Shown: positions 1 through 8,970 of the stretch, in pieces | Numbering within the stretch: position 1 is the first letter of the stretch | Layout of the letters: each line of letters starts with the position of its first letter | From: Candidatus Metaruminococcus caecorum | GTDB lineage: Bacteria > Bacillota > Clostridia > Oscillospirales > Ruminococcaceae | Direction of reading: 5' to 3' | Assembly: GCA_904420045.1 (NCBI GenBank) | Contig: CAJFTY010000018.1 | Coordinates: forward strand, 62,001-126,000 | DNA: 64,000 bases | Translations under genes and position numbers: made by a program | The notes under the pieces: generated by a model | What the model was told of the DNA's origin: nothing | The model's database searches: none | The model's input: only the letters and a program-made list of their open reading frames with translations

Positions 1-1481
1 CGGACGGCAAGAAGGAAACCGAATACGAGGCGCTCACCAGCGCAGAGCAGTTCAAAAAAGTTCCCTTTGCTCCTGTCCGCGGCAATCACGACGACACCAA
101 CCCCAGCCACGGGTATCATTTTAACATGCCCAATCTCACCAAATACGGCATGACCGGCGGCGTGGGCGACTACTATTTCTCTTATGGCAACACCCTGGTC
201 ATGGCGCTCAATGCCAACAACAAAAACGTGGCGGAGCACAAGCTGGCCATGCAGGAAGCCATTGCCTCCCATCCGGACGCCAAGTGGAAGATCGTACTGA
301 TGCACTTTGACGTGTACGGCGGCGGCAAGCATGCGGTGGAAGAGCCCGAATCCAACCATCTGGGCACCATCGGCCTGCGGAAAAACCTGGTCCCGATCTT
401 TGAGGAGCTGGGAATCGACCTGGCCCTGACTGGCCACGACCACTCTTACGTTCGTTCCTATCTGATGAAGGATCAGCAGACCCAGAAAGACCAGCTCACC
501 GACGAAAAAGGCGCGGTGATCGACGCAAACGGCATTTTGTATATCACCGGAAGCTGCTCGTCCGGCGCGAAATTCTACGATCTGGTGGGCAACCCCGATT
601 GGGCGGCCTTTAAAGACCAGACCAAGACCCCGCAGTTCTCCGTGCTGGAGGTCACCGACAACCAGTTCACCATCAAGACCTATATTTCGCCCAAAGACAC
701 CAGCAAGGATTTGACCCTGCTGGATGAAGTCAGCCTGAAGAAAGCGGCCACCGAAGAAGACATGAACACCGCGATCAGCAAGGCGAAAGAATACAAAGCG
801 GAGGATTATACAGCCGACAGCTTTGAAAATCTGCAGACCGCCATCAAGGGCGCGGAAGATACGCTGAAACTGGCGGCTCCCACGGCGGATCAGATGAACA
901 AAGCGTACGCGGATCTGGATGCGGCTGTAGACGCACTTGTGAAAATTGATACGCCTCCGGCAGAGGTCGATAAGACCGCTCTGAACAAGGCGATTGACGA
1001 CGCGCAGGCTGTTTATGACGCGGCAAAGGCCGGCGACAACAAGGGTGAATACCCTCAGGCGGCCAAAGACGCGCTGAAAGCGGCGATTGCCACAGCCAAG
1101 GGCGTAGCGGATGACAAGGAAGCTTCCGCAGACGCAGTGGCTAAAGCGGTCAACGACTTGAACGCGGCGGTGGAGACCTTTAAGAAAACGGTTATTACCA
1201 AGGATCCCGACACTTCTTCCAGCTCTAAGCCCACTCAAGAGCCGGATTCTTCCACCAATACGCCGGATCCCACGCCAGGGGATGATTCCTCTGAGCCTGT
1301 GAACGGCGCTGACAGCTCCAGCAGCACCACGGGCGCTGGAAATGGCAACGGCGCTGGAACCGGGAACGGAAACGTCCAGACCGGCGAAAACATGGTTGCG
1401 GTGTTTGTAGGCGTGGCTCTGCTCGGCTTGAGCGCGGGAGCGGCTGCCTTTACCGCGAACAGACGCAGAAAATCCGAATAA
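1..1481 (+). CDS. Metallophosphoesterase, wall-anchored, 5' partial
   Basis: The reading frame is open from base 3, so the gene begins upstream of the window. The calcineurin-type motifs GNHD (bases 111-122) and GHDHSY (bases 432-449) mark a metal-dependent phosphoesterase domain, perhaps a purple-acid-phosphatase-like enzyme. After it come two helical FIVAR-type repeats of about 65-75 residues (bases about 750-1190), a Ser/Thr/Pro/Gly-rich linker, and a C-terminal NVQTGE motif, hydrophobic segment and basic tail. That end is typical of sortase substrates, although the LPXTG leucine-proline pair is replaced. The protein is therefore inferred to sit on the cell wall. The substrate cannot be told from the sequence. 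Confidence 0.85.
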   Translation, partial: DGKKETEYEALTSAEQFKKVPFAPVRGNHDDTNPSHGYHFNMPNLTKYGMTGGVGDYYFSYGNTLVMALNANNKNVAEHKLAMQEAIASHPDAKWKIVLMHFDVYGGGKHAVEEPESNHLGTIGLRKNLVPIFEELGIDLALTGHDHSYVRSYLMKDQQTQKDQLTDEKGAVIDANGILYITGSCSSGAKFYDLVGNPDWAAFKDQTKTPQFSVLEVTDNQFTIKTYISPKDTSKDLTLLDEVSLKKAATEEDMNTAISKAKEYKAEDYTADSFENLQTAIKGAEDTLKLAAPTADQMNKAYADLDAAVDALVKIDTPPAEVDKTALNKAIDDAQAVYDAAKAGDNKGEYPQAAKDALKAAIATAKGVADDKEASADAVAKAVNDLNAAVETFKKTVITKDPDTSSSSKPTQEPDSSTNTPDPTPGDDSSEPVNGADSSSSTTGAGNGNGAGTGNGNVQTGENMVAVFVGVALLGLSAGAAAFTANRRRKSE

Positions 1482-1530
1482 AATCATAGCGGTGCTTAAA
1501 AAGCTGACAAAAAGGCTTTTGAAAGGAATG

Positions 1531-1585
1531 CAGGGAACTTCGTTCGCCGCCGGTCGCTTCATGACCGGCGGCATTCCCTGTTTTT
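1531..1585 (+). terminator. Intrinsic terminator after phosphoesterase gene
   Basis: Nested hairpin: outer arms CAGGGAA/TTCCCTG, inner arms CCGCCGGTC/GACCGGCGG, followed by TTTTT. It lies about 50 bases after the stop codon. Confidence 0.8.
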
Positions 1586-1652
1586 CAAAGAAAACCCTGC
1601 CGCGGACACCCAAAGAAAGGAGATGCTTCCGCCGGAAGCATACACACAACCC

Positions 1653-2873
1653 ATGAAAGCCAAGAACCCTAAGCTGACAAAAAAATACATCCTGACGACG
1701 ATCCTCCCGGTGGTTCTCGTGATTTTGGCGACCTTGACAAGCATTTACTTTATCAACCAAAAAAGCGATATCACCTTTGGCAACAACAAGGGAGTCGCCT
1801 ATGAAAAAGCGGTGGTGGTCAACGTTCTGAAGGAGAATTTGAGCGAAGCGGATATCAGCGGCGCTCAGACCGGCACCCAGGAGGTGGAGGTAAAAATCAC
1901 CTCCGGCGAATACAAGGGCCGGACATTTCAGACCACCAACTATGCAACCTACGCCTATAACGTGGTCTGCAAACCGGGCACCCGGGTGATCGTCACCATC
2001 AACACAGCGCAGAACTTACAGGTGGTCAACGTTTATACCTATGACCGCAGCATGCCGATCTATATCCTGATCGGGGTGTTTGCATTGGTGCTCTGCCTGA
2101 TCGGCGGCTGGAAAGGCTTTAAATCCCTGATGGGACTGGCGTTTACCTTTGTCTGCATTATCTTTGTGTTTATCCCCTTGCTGTACCGGGGGATATCGCC
2201 GATCTGGGCAGCGATCCTGCTGGCAGTGGCGGCAACCTTTGTGACCATGATGCTTATTGACGGATGGAACGCCAAGACGGTCTCGGCGATCATCGGCACC
2301 ATTTTGTGCGTGTCCATCGCGGGCGTGATCTCTACGGTGGCAGGGTACTTTGCCAACATCAACGGCTTTACCATGGCGGATACCGAGGATCTGGTGGTGA
2401 TCGCCCGTCAGACAGGGCTGCGGCTGCGGGGCATTCTGTTCGCCTCCATTTTAATCTCCTCGCTGGGGGCCATTATGGATGTTTGCATGTCGGTGGCCAG
2501 CTCCCTCAACGAGATTTATGAGCACAATCCCCAGATGAACCGGTTCCAGTTGTTTAAATCCGGCATCAACGTGGGGCGGGATATGATGGGGACTATGTCC
2601 AACACGCTGATCCTGGCCTTTACGGGAGGTTCGCTGACCTCGCTGATTATGCTCAAAGCCTATGGAATTTCCTTTAACCAGCTGTTCAGCTCCCCGGGGA
2701 TCACCACCGAGATCATCCAGGGGATGGCGGGAAGCCTGGGGGTGTTTCTGGCGGTTCCTATTGTGGCGGCGATTGCTTCCCAGCTTTTGGTGCTGGGCGC
2801 AAATTGGAGGGATCTCTTTAAGAGAAAGCAGAAGCGGGAAGCTTTCGAACAGGCCGTGCAGGAGAACCAATAA
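1653..2873 (+). CDS. YibE/F-like membrane protein
   Basis: About 406 residues, beginning MKAKNPKLTKKY and followed at once by a membrane segment. A soluble extracytoplasmic part (about residues 40-130) is followed by six or seven further hydrophobic segments. This layout and the sequence match the YibE/F family, whose function is unknown. The start is uncertain. An upstream in-frame ATG at 1623 directly abuts the AAAGGAG ribosome site, which is too close; the ATG at 1653 is 30 bases away, but a perfect 6-bp hairpin (1625-1639) lies between. The gene is flanked by terminators and appears monocistronic. Confidence 0.8.
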   Translation: MKAKNPKLTKKYILTTILPVVLVILATLTSIYFINQKSDITFGNNKGVAYEKAVVVNVLKENLSEADISGAQTGTQEVEVKITSGEYKGRTFQTTNYATYAYNVVCKPGTRVIVTINTAQNLQVVNVYTYDRSMPIYILIGVFALVLCLIGGWKGFKSLMGLAFTFVCIIFVFIPLLYRGISPIWAAILLAVAATFVTMMLIDGWNAKTVSAIIGTILCVSIAGVISTVAGYFANINGFTMADTEDLVVIARQTGLRLRGILFASILISSLGAIMDVCMSVASSLNEIYEHNPQMNRFQLFKSGINVGRDMMGTMSNTLILAFTGGSLTSLIMLKAYGISFNQLFSSPGITTEIIQGMAGSLGVFLAVPIVAAIASQLLVLGANWRDLFKRKQKREAFEQAVQENQ

Positions 2874-2883
2874 CATAGAACCG

Positions 2884-2918
2884 AAGGGAAGGCGTACCAT
2901 TTGCGCCCTCCCTTTTTT
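2884..2918 (+). terminator. Terminator after yibE/F-like gene
   Basis: GGGAAGGCG pairs with CGCCCTCCC with one mismatch, followed by a run of six T. The remaining bases to 3078 show no other gene. Confidence 0.7.
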
Positions 2919-3078
2919 GTGTAAACATTGCGAAATCTGTCGATTTCCTTACGAAACACAGACGATCCGGTGAATTTCACAATTGGTTCATAAACGTCTG
3001 TTAGAGTAGCCTTAGACCCCCTTGGCGGAGCTTGCCGGCGAGGCGGAATCAGATGATACAGTCGGAAGGTGAGCCGAG

Positions 3079-3723
3079 ATGAATCTTGTACTCCGGGTTG
3101 GAAAAAAGCAGAGGATCATTCTGGCGGCAGCGGCGGTTGTCCTTGTGGTGGTGGCTGCGGTGGGATTGGTGGTTAAAAACACATTGGATGAAAAAAAGCC
3201 CACCAAGGACCGGACACAGGTAACCGAGGTGGCGGGAATTCCCATCCACGAGGCGCTGATCCCCGAGGGGAGCGAGGGCCGTCCCGGATATAAGCGCAAG
3301 ATCAAATACATCGTGATCCACGAGACCGCCAATACCAGCCGGGGAGCCAATGCCAAAGCCCACGCAGACTATTTAAACAGCGGGAACTCCGGCTCCACTT
3401 CCTGGCATTATACGGTGGATGACAAAGAGATTTACCATCACATTCCAGACAGTGAGGTGGCTTGGCACGCGGGGGACAAGCTCAAGGAAGACGGCGGCAA
3501 CCTAAACGGGCTGAGCCTGGAGCTCTGCGTCAACGAGGACGGAAGTTTTAACCGCACTTTTGACAACGCGGCCAAATTCACCGCCTATCTGCTCAAAGAA
3601 TACCGCTTAGGGATTGAGGACGTCAAACAGCACTTCGACTTCAGTGGCAAAAACTGCCCCATGACCATCCGGGAAAAAGGCCGGTGGAACGAATTTTTGG
3701 ATTTGGTCAAACAGTATTTATAA
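3079..3723 (+). CDS. N-acetylmuramoyl-L-alanine amidase (Amidase_2)
   Basis: Predicted to cleave the MurNAc-L-Ala bond of peptidoglycan outside the membrane. The protein has 214 residues. An N-terminal membrane anchor (about residues 13-35, after a basic KKQR start) is followed by an amidase_2 domain. Zinc-ligand motifs are visible: VIHET (about residue 78), AWHAG (about residue 132) and the C-terminal KNCP. The ribosome site GGAAGGTGAG precedes the ATG. It stands alone between two terminators. No separate wall-binding domain is visible, so it may act close to the membrane. Confidence 0.88.
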   Translation: MNLVLRVGKKQRIILAAAAVVLVVVAAVGLVVKNTLDEKKPTKDRTQVTEVAGIPIHEALIPEGSEGRPGYKRKIKYIVIHETANTSRGANAKAHADYLNSGNSGSTSWHYTVDDKEIYHHIPDSEVAWHAGDKLKEDGGNLNGLSLELCVNEDGSFNRTFDNAAKFTAYLLKEYRLGIEDVKQHFDFSGKNCPMTIREKGRWNEFLDLVKQYL

Positions 3724-3733
3724 TCGATGTGAT

Positions 3734-3774
3734 TCCGGGGAAAAGCCGTTTGCCGGCTTCTCTCCGGATTTTTT
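3734..3774 (+). terminator. Terminator after amidase gene
   Basis: Imperfect hairpin with arms TCCGG...AAGCCG and CGGCTT...CCGGA, followed by TTTTTT. Confidence 0.75.
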
Positions 3775-3877
3775 GTTGAAAAGCGGCCGTCTGGAGAATT
3801 TTTCACAGAAAAGACATTAAAAACTTGCATGCGGGCGGTATAATAAGTGTAGAATAGGTTAGAAAGGAGCGGATCAT

Positions 3878-4273
3878 ATGCTCAACGAATTAGGCGAAGA
3901 TTTGAAATACCTGCTGCTGGCGGGAATCGGCGCGGTGGCTACCACCGCGGAAAAATCCAAGGATGTGGTAGAGGATCTTGTGAAAAAAGGGCAGCTCACC
4001 GTGTCCCAGGGCAAGGTGCTCAACGAGGAGCTCAAGCACAACCTGAAGAAAAAGGGTGAACAAGCGGCGGAAAAGCTGGGTGAGCAGGCGGAAAAGGTCG
4101 CTGAAAAGCTGGGGAAAAAGAGCAGTTTGTCCGCTCAGACATTGTTGGACAGCTTGGACAGCATGAGTGAGGAAGAACTCGCAGCAATCCGGCAAAAGCT
4201 GCAGGAAATGGAGAACGGCCATGGGTGTGAAGGAGAATGCGGCCAGCCCTCGGACGACGAATGCGCAGGCTAA
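3878..4273 (+). CDS. Phasin-like coiled-coil protein
   Basis: A 131-residue, Lys/Glu/Ala-rich protein. A short hydrophobic stretch near the start (YLLLAGIGAVA) leads into a long predicted amphipathic helix, and the C-terminal tail holds three Cys. The N-terminal half resembles the PhaF/phasin family of granule or membrane-associated helices. No polyhydroxyalkanoate genes are seen, so a storage-granule role is not supported. The gene overlaps the UbiB-like kinase gene by 53 bases, so the two are probably translated together and may form a complex. An AAAGGAG site precedes the ATG. Confidence 0.7.
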   Translation: MLNELGEDLKYLLLAGIGAVATTAEKSKDVVEDLVKKGQLTVSQGKVLNEELKHNLKKKGEQAAEKLGEQAEKVAEKLGKKSSLSAQTLLDSLDSMSEEELAAIRQKLQEMENGHGCEGECGQPSDDECAG

Positions 4274-5846
4274 CCAGAAAAAAGAGGCCCGGCGCAGGCT
4301 GCGGGAAATCCTGTCGGTGCTGCTGCATCACGACATTGTGGGAGGTTTGACCCCGGAAAAGCTCCGAGGAATTTTAGAGGACTTAGGCCCTACCTTTGTC
4401 AAGTTCGGACAAATTCTTTCCATGCGGCAGGATATTCTTCCGAAGGAGTACTGCGACGAGCTGATGAAGCTTCGCACCGATGTGAAACCCATGCCCTATG
4501 AAGAAGTGGCCCAGGCGGTGCTGGAGGAATACGGAAAGCCCCCTGAGGAGGTGTTTGTTTCCTTTGAACGGGAGCCTCTGGGTTCCGCGTCCATCGCCCA
4601 GGTGCACCGTGCCGTGCTTTTTAAGGACCGGCAGGTGGTGGTCAAGGTACAGCGTCCCCATATCCGGGAGGTCATGGAGCTGGACATAAGCCTTTTGCAC
4701 CGGGCCACCAAGATGTTAAAGCTCGCCCCCAGCCTTGCAAACACAGTGGACTTCAACATGGTGCTGGACGAGATGTGGGCGGTGGCCCAGCAGGAGATGA
4801 ATTTTCTGGAAGAGGCTGCCAACGCCGAGCGGTTTGCAAACAACAACCGGGAGTTTGTGTACATCGGGTGTCCCCGGATTTATCACGACTACACCACCGA
4901 AAAAATCCTGGTGATGGAGTATATCGACGGCATCCAGGTGGACGATATTGCCCAGTTGGAGGAAGCGGGCTACGACCGGGTGGAAATCGGCCGGAAGCTG
5001 GCGGAAAACTATGTGACCCAGATTGTGGATCAGGCGTACTTTCACGCAGATCCCCACCCGGGGAACATCCGGATCCGGGAGGGGCAGATCGTCTGGATCG
5101 ATCTGGGGATGATGGGCACCATCGCCAAGCGGGATCAGGAGCTTTTAAAGCGCGGTGTGCTGGCGCTGGTCAAGGGAAATGTGGACGAGCTCAAAACCGT
5201 GCTTCTCACCCTGGGAGAGCACAACGGCAAGATCAACCATCCCGGCCTGTACGGGGACATCGATGATTTTCTGCTCCGGTACGGGAGCATGGAGCTGGGG
5301 GAGATGGATCTGGGCCGGATGATGGAGGATGTGCTCACGCTGGCAAGCGCGCACCACATCTCCATGCCGCCGGGGATTTCCATGCTGGCACGGGGCGTGG
5401 TGACGATTCAGGGAGTCTTGAGTACCCTAGACCCCGAGGCCAGCATTGTGGAGATTATGGCGGCGCATCTTTCCGCCACCGCTTTGCAAAATCTGGACAT
5501 CGGCAAGGAGCTAAAGGAAAGCGGCCTTACGTTGCTATCCTCTGGCAAAAAGGCTATGGATATCCCCGCGCAGCTTTCGGACATCCTCAAGATGACCATT
5601 AAAGGGCAGACCAAACTGAATCTTGAAGTCACCGGCTCGGAAGAGCCTCTGGCCCAAGTGGACAAAATGGTCAACCGTCTGATTCTATGTATCATTACAG
5701 CGGCGCTGCTTTTGGGATCAAGCTTATTGTGCACCACTGACATGCAGCCAAAGGTGCTGGGTATTCCCCTGCTGGGATCGCTGGGATATTTGCTGGCCCT
5801 GATTCTGGGCGGAAAGCTGTTGTACAACATCAAAAAGAAAAAGTAA
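4221..5846 (+). CDS. AarF/UbiB family atypical kinase
   Basis: A 541-residue member of the ABC1/ADCK/UbiB family. Visible motifs are KFGQILSMRQD (the KxGQ motif that replaces a normal glycine loop), SASIAQVHRA, and HADPHPGN with downstream DLGMMG, corresponding to the catalytic and metal-binding segments. Two C-terminal hydrophobic segments (about residues 485-535) anchor it in the membrane. I chose ATG 4221 because GGAG lies 7 bases upstream; the frame is open further up, inside the phasin gene. The family supports quinone synthesis in other bacteria, but this looks like an anaerobe and the lipid target here is unknown. Confidence 0.88.
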   Translation: MGVKENAASPRTTNAQANQKKEARRRLREILSVLLHHDIVGGLTPEKLRGILEDLGPTFVKFGQILSMRQDILPKEYCDELMKLRTDVKPMPYEEVAQAVLEEYGKPPEEVFVSFEREPLGSASIAQVHRAVLFKDRQVVVKVQRPHIREVMELDISLLHRATKMLKLAPSLANTVDFNMVLDEMWAVAQQEMNFLEEAANAERFANNNREFVYIGCPRIYHDYTTEKILVMEYIDGIQVDDIAQLEEAGYDRVEIGRKLAENYVTQIVDQAYFHADPHPGNIRIREGQIVWIDLGMMGTIAKRDQELLKRGVLALVKGNVDELKTVLLTLGEHNGKINHPGLYGDIDDFLLRYGSMELGEMDLGRMMEDVLTLASAHHISMPPGISMLARGVVTIQGVLSTLDPEASIVEIMAAHLSATALQNLDIGKELKESGLTLLSSGKKAMDIPAQLSDILKMTIKGQTKLNLEVTGSEEPLAQVDKMVNRLILCIITAALLLGSSLLCTTDMQPKVLGIPLLGSLGYLLALILGGKLLYNIKKKK

Positions 5847-5858
5847 CAACAAATGGGA

Positions 5859-5900
5859 AAAGTTACAGACAAATTTCATCTGTCTGTAACTTTACTTTTT
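5859..5900 (+). terminator. Terminator after ubiB-like gene
   Basis: A perfect 13-bp stem (AAAGTTACAGACA and its complement) with a 9-base loop, followed by ACTTTTT. Confidence 0.85.
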
Positions 5901-5970
5901 ATACGCCTCATTGTATGATAAGGATAAGAAAATGCCGCGACAGCGTGTTACAAGGCATAAAGGGGAATGA

Positions 5971-7422
5971 ATGATGGCAAAAAAGGCGAAGAAAACCAAA
6001 TCGTCCGGGGGAGGAAAGCTTTTGGCTATCTTGATCCTGGTAGGAATTTTGGCGATGGCGGGTGTGCTGACGGCCTTTTATTTTTATCAGAAAGACCAAA
6101 AAGAACAGGAGGAAGAACGGGCGCGGCAGTATGCCATCGCGGTCAGCAAGGCCGTGGATGTGGAGACCTACTATGACGGCATTTCGGTGGAGGGCGTAGC
6201 CCTGGGCGGCAAGACCCGGGAAGAGGCGGCCGAGCTTGTAAAGCCAGTGCTTTCCGGCCTGCGGGCGGATGTGGACATCTCGGTCAAGTGCCCTTCCAAG
6301 ACCCACAAGCTCACCGAGGATGATTTTACCTATACGTATGACACCGACGAGGTGTTGGAAAAAGCCTATCAGATCGGCCGCAGCGGCACCAAAGAGGAGC
6401 GGTATGCCAAGGTACAGGATCTGAAAGAAAACCCGGTGGATTTAAAAATCACCTGCAAGCTGGACGTTTCCTCTGCAAAAGCGGCGGCACAAAAGATCGC
6501 CAAGGCCACCGATGTGGCGGCCCAGGAGCCCAAGGTGAGCAATTTTATGCCTCAAAAGGACATCAAATTTGTGATGGCCGACGGAAAAAACGGGCTAAAG
6601 CTGGATCAAAAGGATCTTCAATCCAAGCTGGAGGCCCTGTTAAAAGGGGCGCGCAAAGGTACGGTGACGGCCAAAACCTCGGTGGTTCCCTTTAAGCAGA
6701 CCATATCGGAAGTGGAAAAGCGGGTGGAGCTTCTGAGCACCTTTTCCACCACCTCCACCAACAATAAAGACGCCGACCACAACATGAAGCTGGCGCTTGA
6801 CTCTGCCAACGGAACCGTGTTGGAGCCTGGGGAGACCTTTTCGTTTAACAAAACCACCGGGAACACCACCAACGGGTCCTTGGGATACCGAAAAGCCCAC
6901 GCTATATCGGGTGGCAAGCTGATCGACGCTTACGGCGGGGGGATCTGCCAGGCGTCCACCACGATTTACGGCGCTGCGCTGCGGGCAAACCTGAAAATCG
7001 TGTCCCGGTCGCCTCACTCCTGGCCGTCCACCTATGTGCCCATCGGACAGGACGCCAGCGTCAACTATCCCAGCACGGATTTTAAATTTCAGAACAACAC
7101 CGACCATCAAATCTTTATCTCCGCATACATGAAGGGGAAAAAACTGACGGTGGAAATTTACGGCACCCCATCCGGAGATTACGACAACATCAAGGTGGTC
7201 TCCTGGAAGACCGAGAGCATCAAGCCCGGAAAGACCAAGTATGTCAACGACTCCACCCTCAAAAAGGGTGTGAAAAAGCAGGATGTTCAGGCTCGCACCG
7301 GATACCGGGCCGTGGCCTACAAGGTGTTTTATAAAAACGGCAAAGAGATTCGCCGGGAGCAAATCGCGTCCTCCTATTACCGTCCTATCGCGGGAGTTGT
7401 CCGGGTGGGAACCAAGTCCTAA
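5971..7422 (+). CDS. VanW family protein
   Basis: 483 residues. A basic start and one membrane segment (about residues 12-33) place the rest outside the cell. The middle (about residues 70-250) looks like the peptidoglycan-binding-4 type region usually found with VanW. Residues about 265-395 form the VanW domain, with the segment GETFSFNKTTGNT and the signature GGGICQASTTIYGAALRA. The family occurs in vancomycin-resistance clusters and widely in clostridia; its biochemical role is not settled. No van genes are nearby, so resistance should not be inferred. Terminators isolate the gene on both sides. Confidence 0.88.
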   Translation: MMAKKAKKTKSSGGGKLLAILILVGILAMAGVLTAFYFYQKDQKEQEEERARQYAIAVSKAVDVETYYDGISVEGVALGGKTREEAAELVKPVLSGLRADVDISVKCPSKTHKLTEDDFTYTYDTDEVLEKAYQIGRSGTKEERYAKVQDLKENPVDLKITCKLDVSSAKAAAQKIAKATDVAAQEPKVSNFMPQKDIKFVMADGKNGLKLDQKDLQSKLEALLKGARKGTVTAKTSVVPFKQTISEVEKRVELLSTFSTTSTNNKDADHNMKLALDSANGTVLEPGETFSFNKTTGNTTNGSLGYRKAHAISGGKLIDAYGGGICQASTTIYGAALRANLKIVSRSPHSWPSTYVPIGQDASVNYPSTDFKFQNNTDHQIFISAYMKGKKLTVEIYGTPSGDYDNIKVVSWKTESIKPGKTKYVNDSTLKKGVKKQDVQARTGYRAVAYKVFYKNGKEIRREQIASSYYRPIAGVVRVGTKS

Positions 7423-7438
7423 TATAATATGTTTCGTC

Positions 7439-7472
7439 AAAAACGCCCCTCCCGGTTGGGAGGGGCGTTTTT
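7439..7472. terminator. Bidirectional terminator between vanW-like and pfk
   Basis: A perfect 15-bp inverted repeat, AAAAACGCCCCTCCC and its complement, around a GGTT loop. The A and T tracts on the two sides serve the convergent genes. Confidence 0.92.
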
Positions 7473-7492
7473 GATCCGTTTTTCGAAAGAGC

Positions 7493-8716
7493 TTAAAACA
7501 GCTTGATATGAGCGGGAATGCCGTGCTCGAAGGACAGGGGAATTTCCCCCTGAATCAGAGGATACAGATAGTCATGAAGCTCCGGCGCAACGCCTTCCCC
7601 ATTGGGAAGGATCCACTCCGTGGGAACGGTTTTGACCTGATTGGCGATCCGGCGAATATCGGCGGTTTCATACCGCACGCCGTAGGGGTCGTTGGAAATC
7701 CGCTTGATGCAGGACATTTCGCCGCTCGCGCCTTCTAAGGCGCGAGTCAGGGCCTTCATCCCCAGCATCCGGGACTCGTAAAGATCCGTGGCGCTGGCGA
7801 TCCGGGAGGAACACCGCTGCATCAGGTTTAGTTCTATGGCCCGGACTTTGCAACCGACTTCTGCGCGCACCAGGCTTTCCAGTACCCGTCCGGCTCCGGC
7901 GATGTACTGGTGGCCGAAGTTGTCCACCGCTCCCGACTGACATTCCTCGGACAAATAGGCGCCCTCCTTGTTTTTAATCCCCTCGCTGACAGCCACCATC
8001 ACCGAGGTTTTCTGGGAAAGCTTGTCCTGCACCTGCCGGACAAAGTCGGCAGGCTCCAGCGGCTGCTCGCACAGGTACAGAAGGTCAGGACCTTGGCTGC
8101 CGTTGCCTTTCGCCATGGCGGACGCGGCGGTGAGCCATCCGGCATCCCGGCCCATGACCTCCACTACGGTGACGTTTTTGTCGTCGTACACCGACCGGTC
8201 GCGTTCGATCTCCGCGAAGGTGGTGGCGATGTACTTGGCCGCGGAACCGAATCCAGGGCAGTGGTCAGTTTGGGTCAGGTCGTTGTCGATGGTTTTGGGC
8301 GCGCCCATGACAAACAAATCGTCGATTCCCTTCGCCTTGCAGTACTGGGACAGCTTGAGCACCGTGTCCATGGAGTCATTTCCGCCAATGTAGATAAAAT
8401 ACCGGATGCCGTGTTTGCGGAAAACCTGCAAAATCCGCTCAAAATCCGATTCATCCTGCTCAAAGTCTTTGAGCTTGTACCGGCAGGAGCCCAGGGCGGC
8501 CGCCGGCGTGTGACATAAAAGGGTCATCTGCTCCGGAGAGCAAAGCCGCGTGTCCAGTGAGATCAGGTGATCTTCCAGTACGCCTTTGATTCCGTGCACC
8601 GCGCCGTAGATGTTGTCGATTTTTCCGCTGATCAGTCCGTACTCCACCGCTCCCGCCACAGTGGCGTTAATGGCGGCAGACGGGCCGCCGGATTGGGCAA
8701 TCAGTAAGTTGTTCAT
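7493..8716 (-). CDS. pfkA: 6-phosphofructokinase, predicted PPi-dependent
   Basis: Phosphorylates fructose 6-phosphate in glycolysis. The protein has 407 residues, longer than the roughly 320 of bacterial ATP-PFK. Motifs seen: QSGGPSAAINAT at the start, YIGGNDSMDT, and PKTIDNDL. In this family an Asp in the GGxDS position and a Lys in PKTIDND (instead of PGTIDND) are the established marks of pyrophosphate-dependent enzymes, so PPi is the likely phosphoryl donor. ATG 8716 is chosen because AGGAGG lies just upstream; the upstream TTG would put that site inside the gene. It has its own promoter at 8829-8857. Confidence 0.9.
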   Translation of the reverse strand: MNNLLIAQSGGPSAAINATVAGAVEYGLISGKIDNIYGAVHGIKGVLEDHLISLDTRLCSPEQMTLLCHTPAAALGSCRYKLKDFEQDESDFERILQVFRKHGIRYFIYIGGNDSMDTVLKLSQYCKAKGIDDLFVMGAPKTIDNDLTQTDHCPGFGSAAKYIATTFAEIERDRSVYDDKNVTVVEVMGRDAGWLTAASAMAKGNGSQGPDLLYLCEQPLEPADFVRQVQDKLSQKTSVMVAVSEGIKNKEGAYLSEECQSGAVDNFGHQYIAGAGRVLESLVRAEVGCKVRAIELNLMQRCSSRIASATDLYESRMLGMKALTRALEGASGEMSCIKRISNDPYGVRYETADIRRIANQVKTVPTEWILPNGEGVAPELHDYLYPLIQGEIPLSFEHGIPAHIKLF

Positions 8717-8828
8717 GGGGGAAAATACCTCCTGCAAATAAAATCATAGACAAAAAGGAAGGGAGGCGGTCGAATAGAATCTGCGCCTCCGATTTGCGAT
8801 GAAAGATCCCGTTTGTTTCTCTGCTATC

Positions 8829-8857
8829 AGTATACCGCGCGTCGGATTTTCTGTCAA
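8829..8857 (-). promoter_or_regulatory. Sigma-A promoter of pfk
   Basis: On the minus strand: TTGACA (8852-8857), 17-base spacer, TATACT (8829-8834). Confidence 0.85.
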
Positions 8858-8881
8858 ATGCTGAAAGCTGTTGTCTCCCCC

Positions 8882-8910
8882 TTGACAAAAGCGGAACAAA
8901 GGGGTATGAT
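8882..8910 (+). promoter_or_regulatory. Sigma-A promoter of copA-csoR
   Basis: TTGACA (8882-8887), 17-base spacer, TATGAT (8905-8910). Transcription would start at about 8917, right at the CsoR-like operator. Confidence 0.88.
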
Positions 8911-8918
8911 AAAGCTAA

Positions 8919-8939
8919 GATACCCCAGGGGGGTGGGGT
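8919..8939 (+). promoter_or_regulatory. CsoR-like copper operator
   Basis: The sequence GATACCCCAGGGGGGTGGGG resembles the G/C-tract dyads (TACCCC-GGGGTA type) bound by CsoR repressors. It covers the expected transcription start of copA, and csoR is the second gene of the same unit. A further GGGGTAT lies at 8901-8907 inside the -10 region. Confidence 0.7.
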
Positions 8940-8970
8940 GGTTTATTTGCTTTTTGGAAAGGAGATTTGG

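Noticed and set aside
5971-7422. Vancomycin resistance
   Set aside because: VanW domains are common in clostridia without resistance; no vanA/B-type ligase, vanH or vanX is present in the window.
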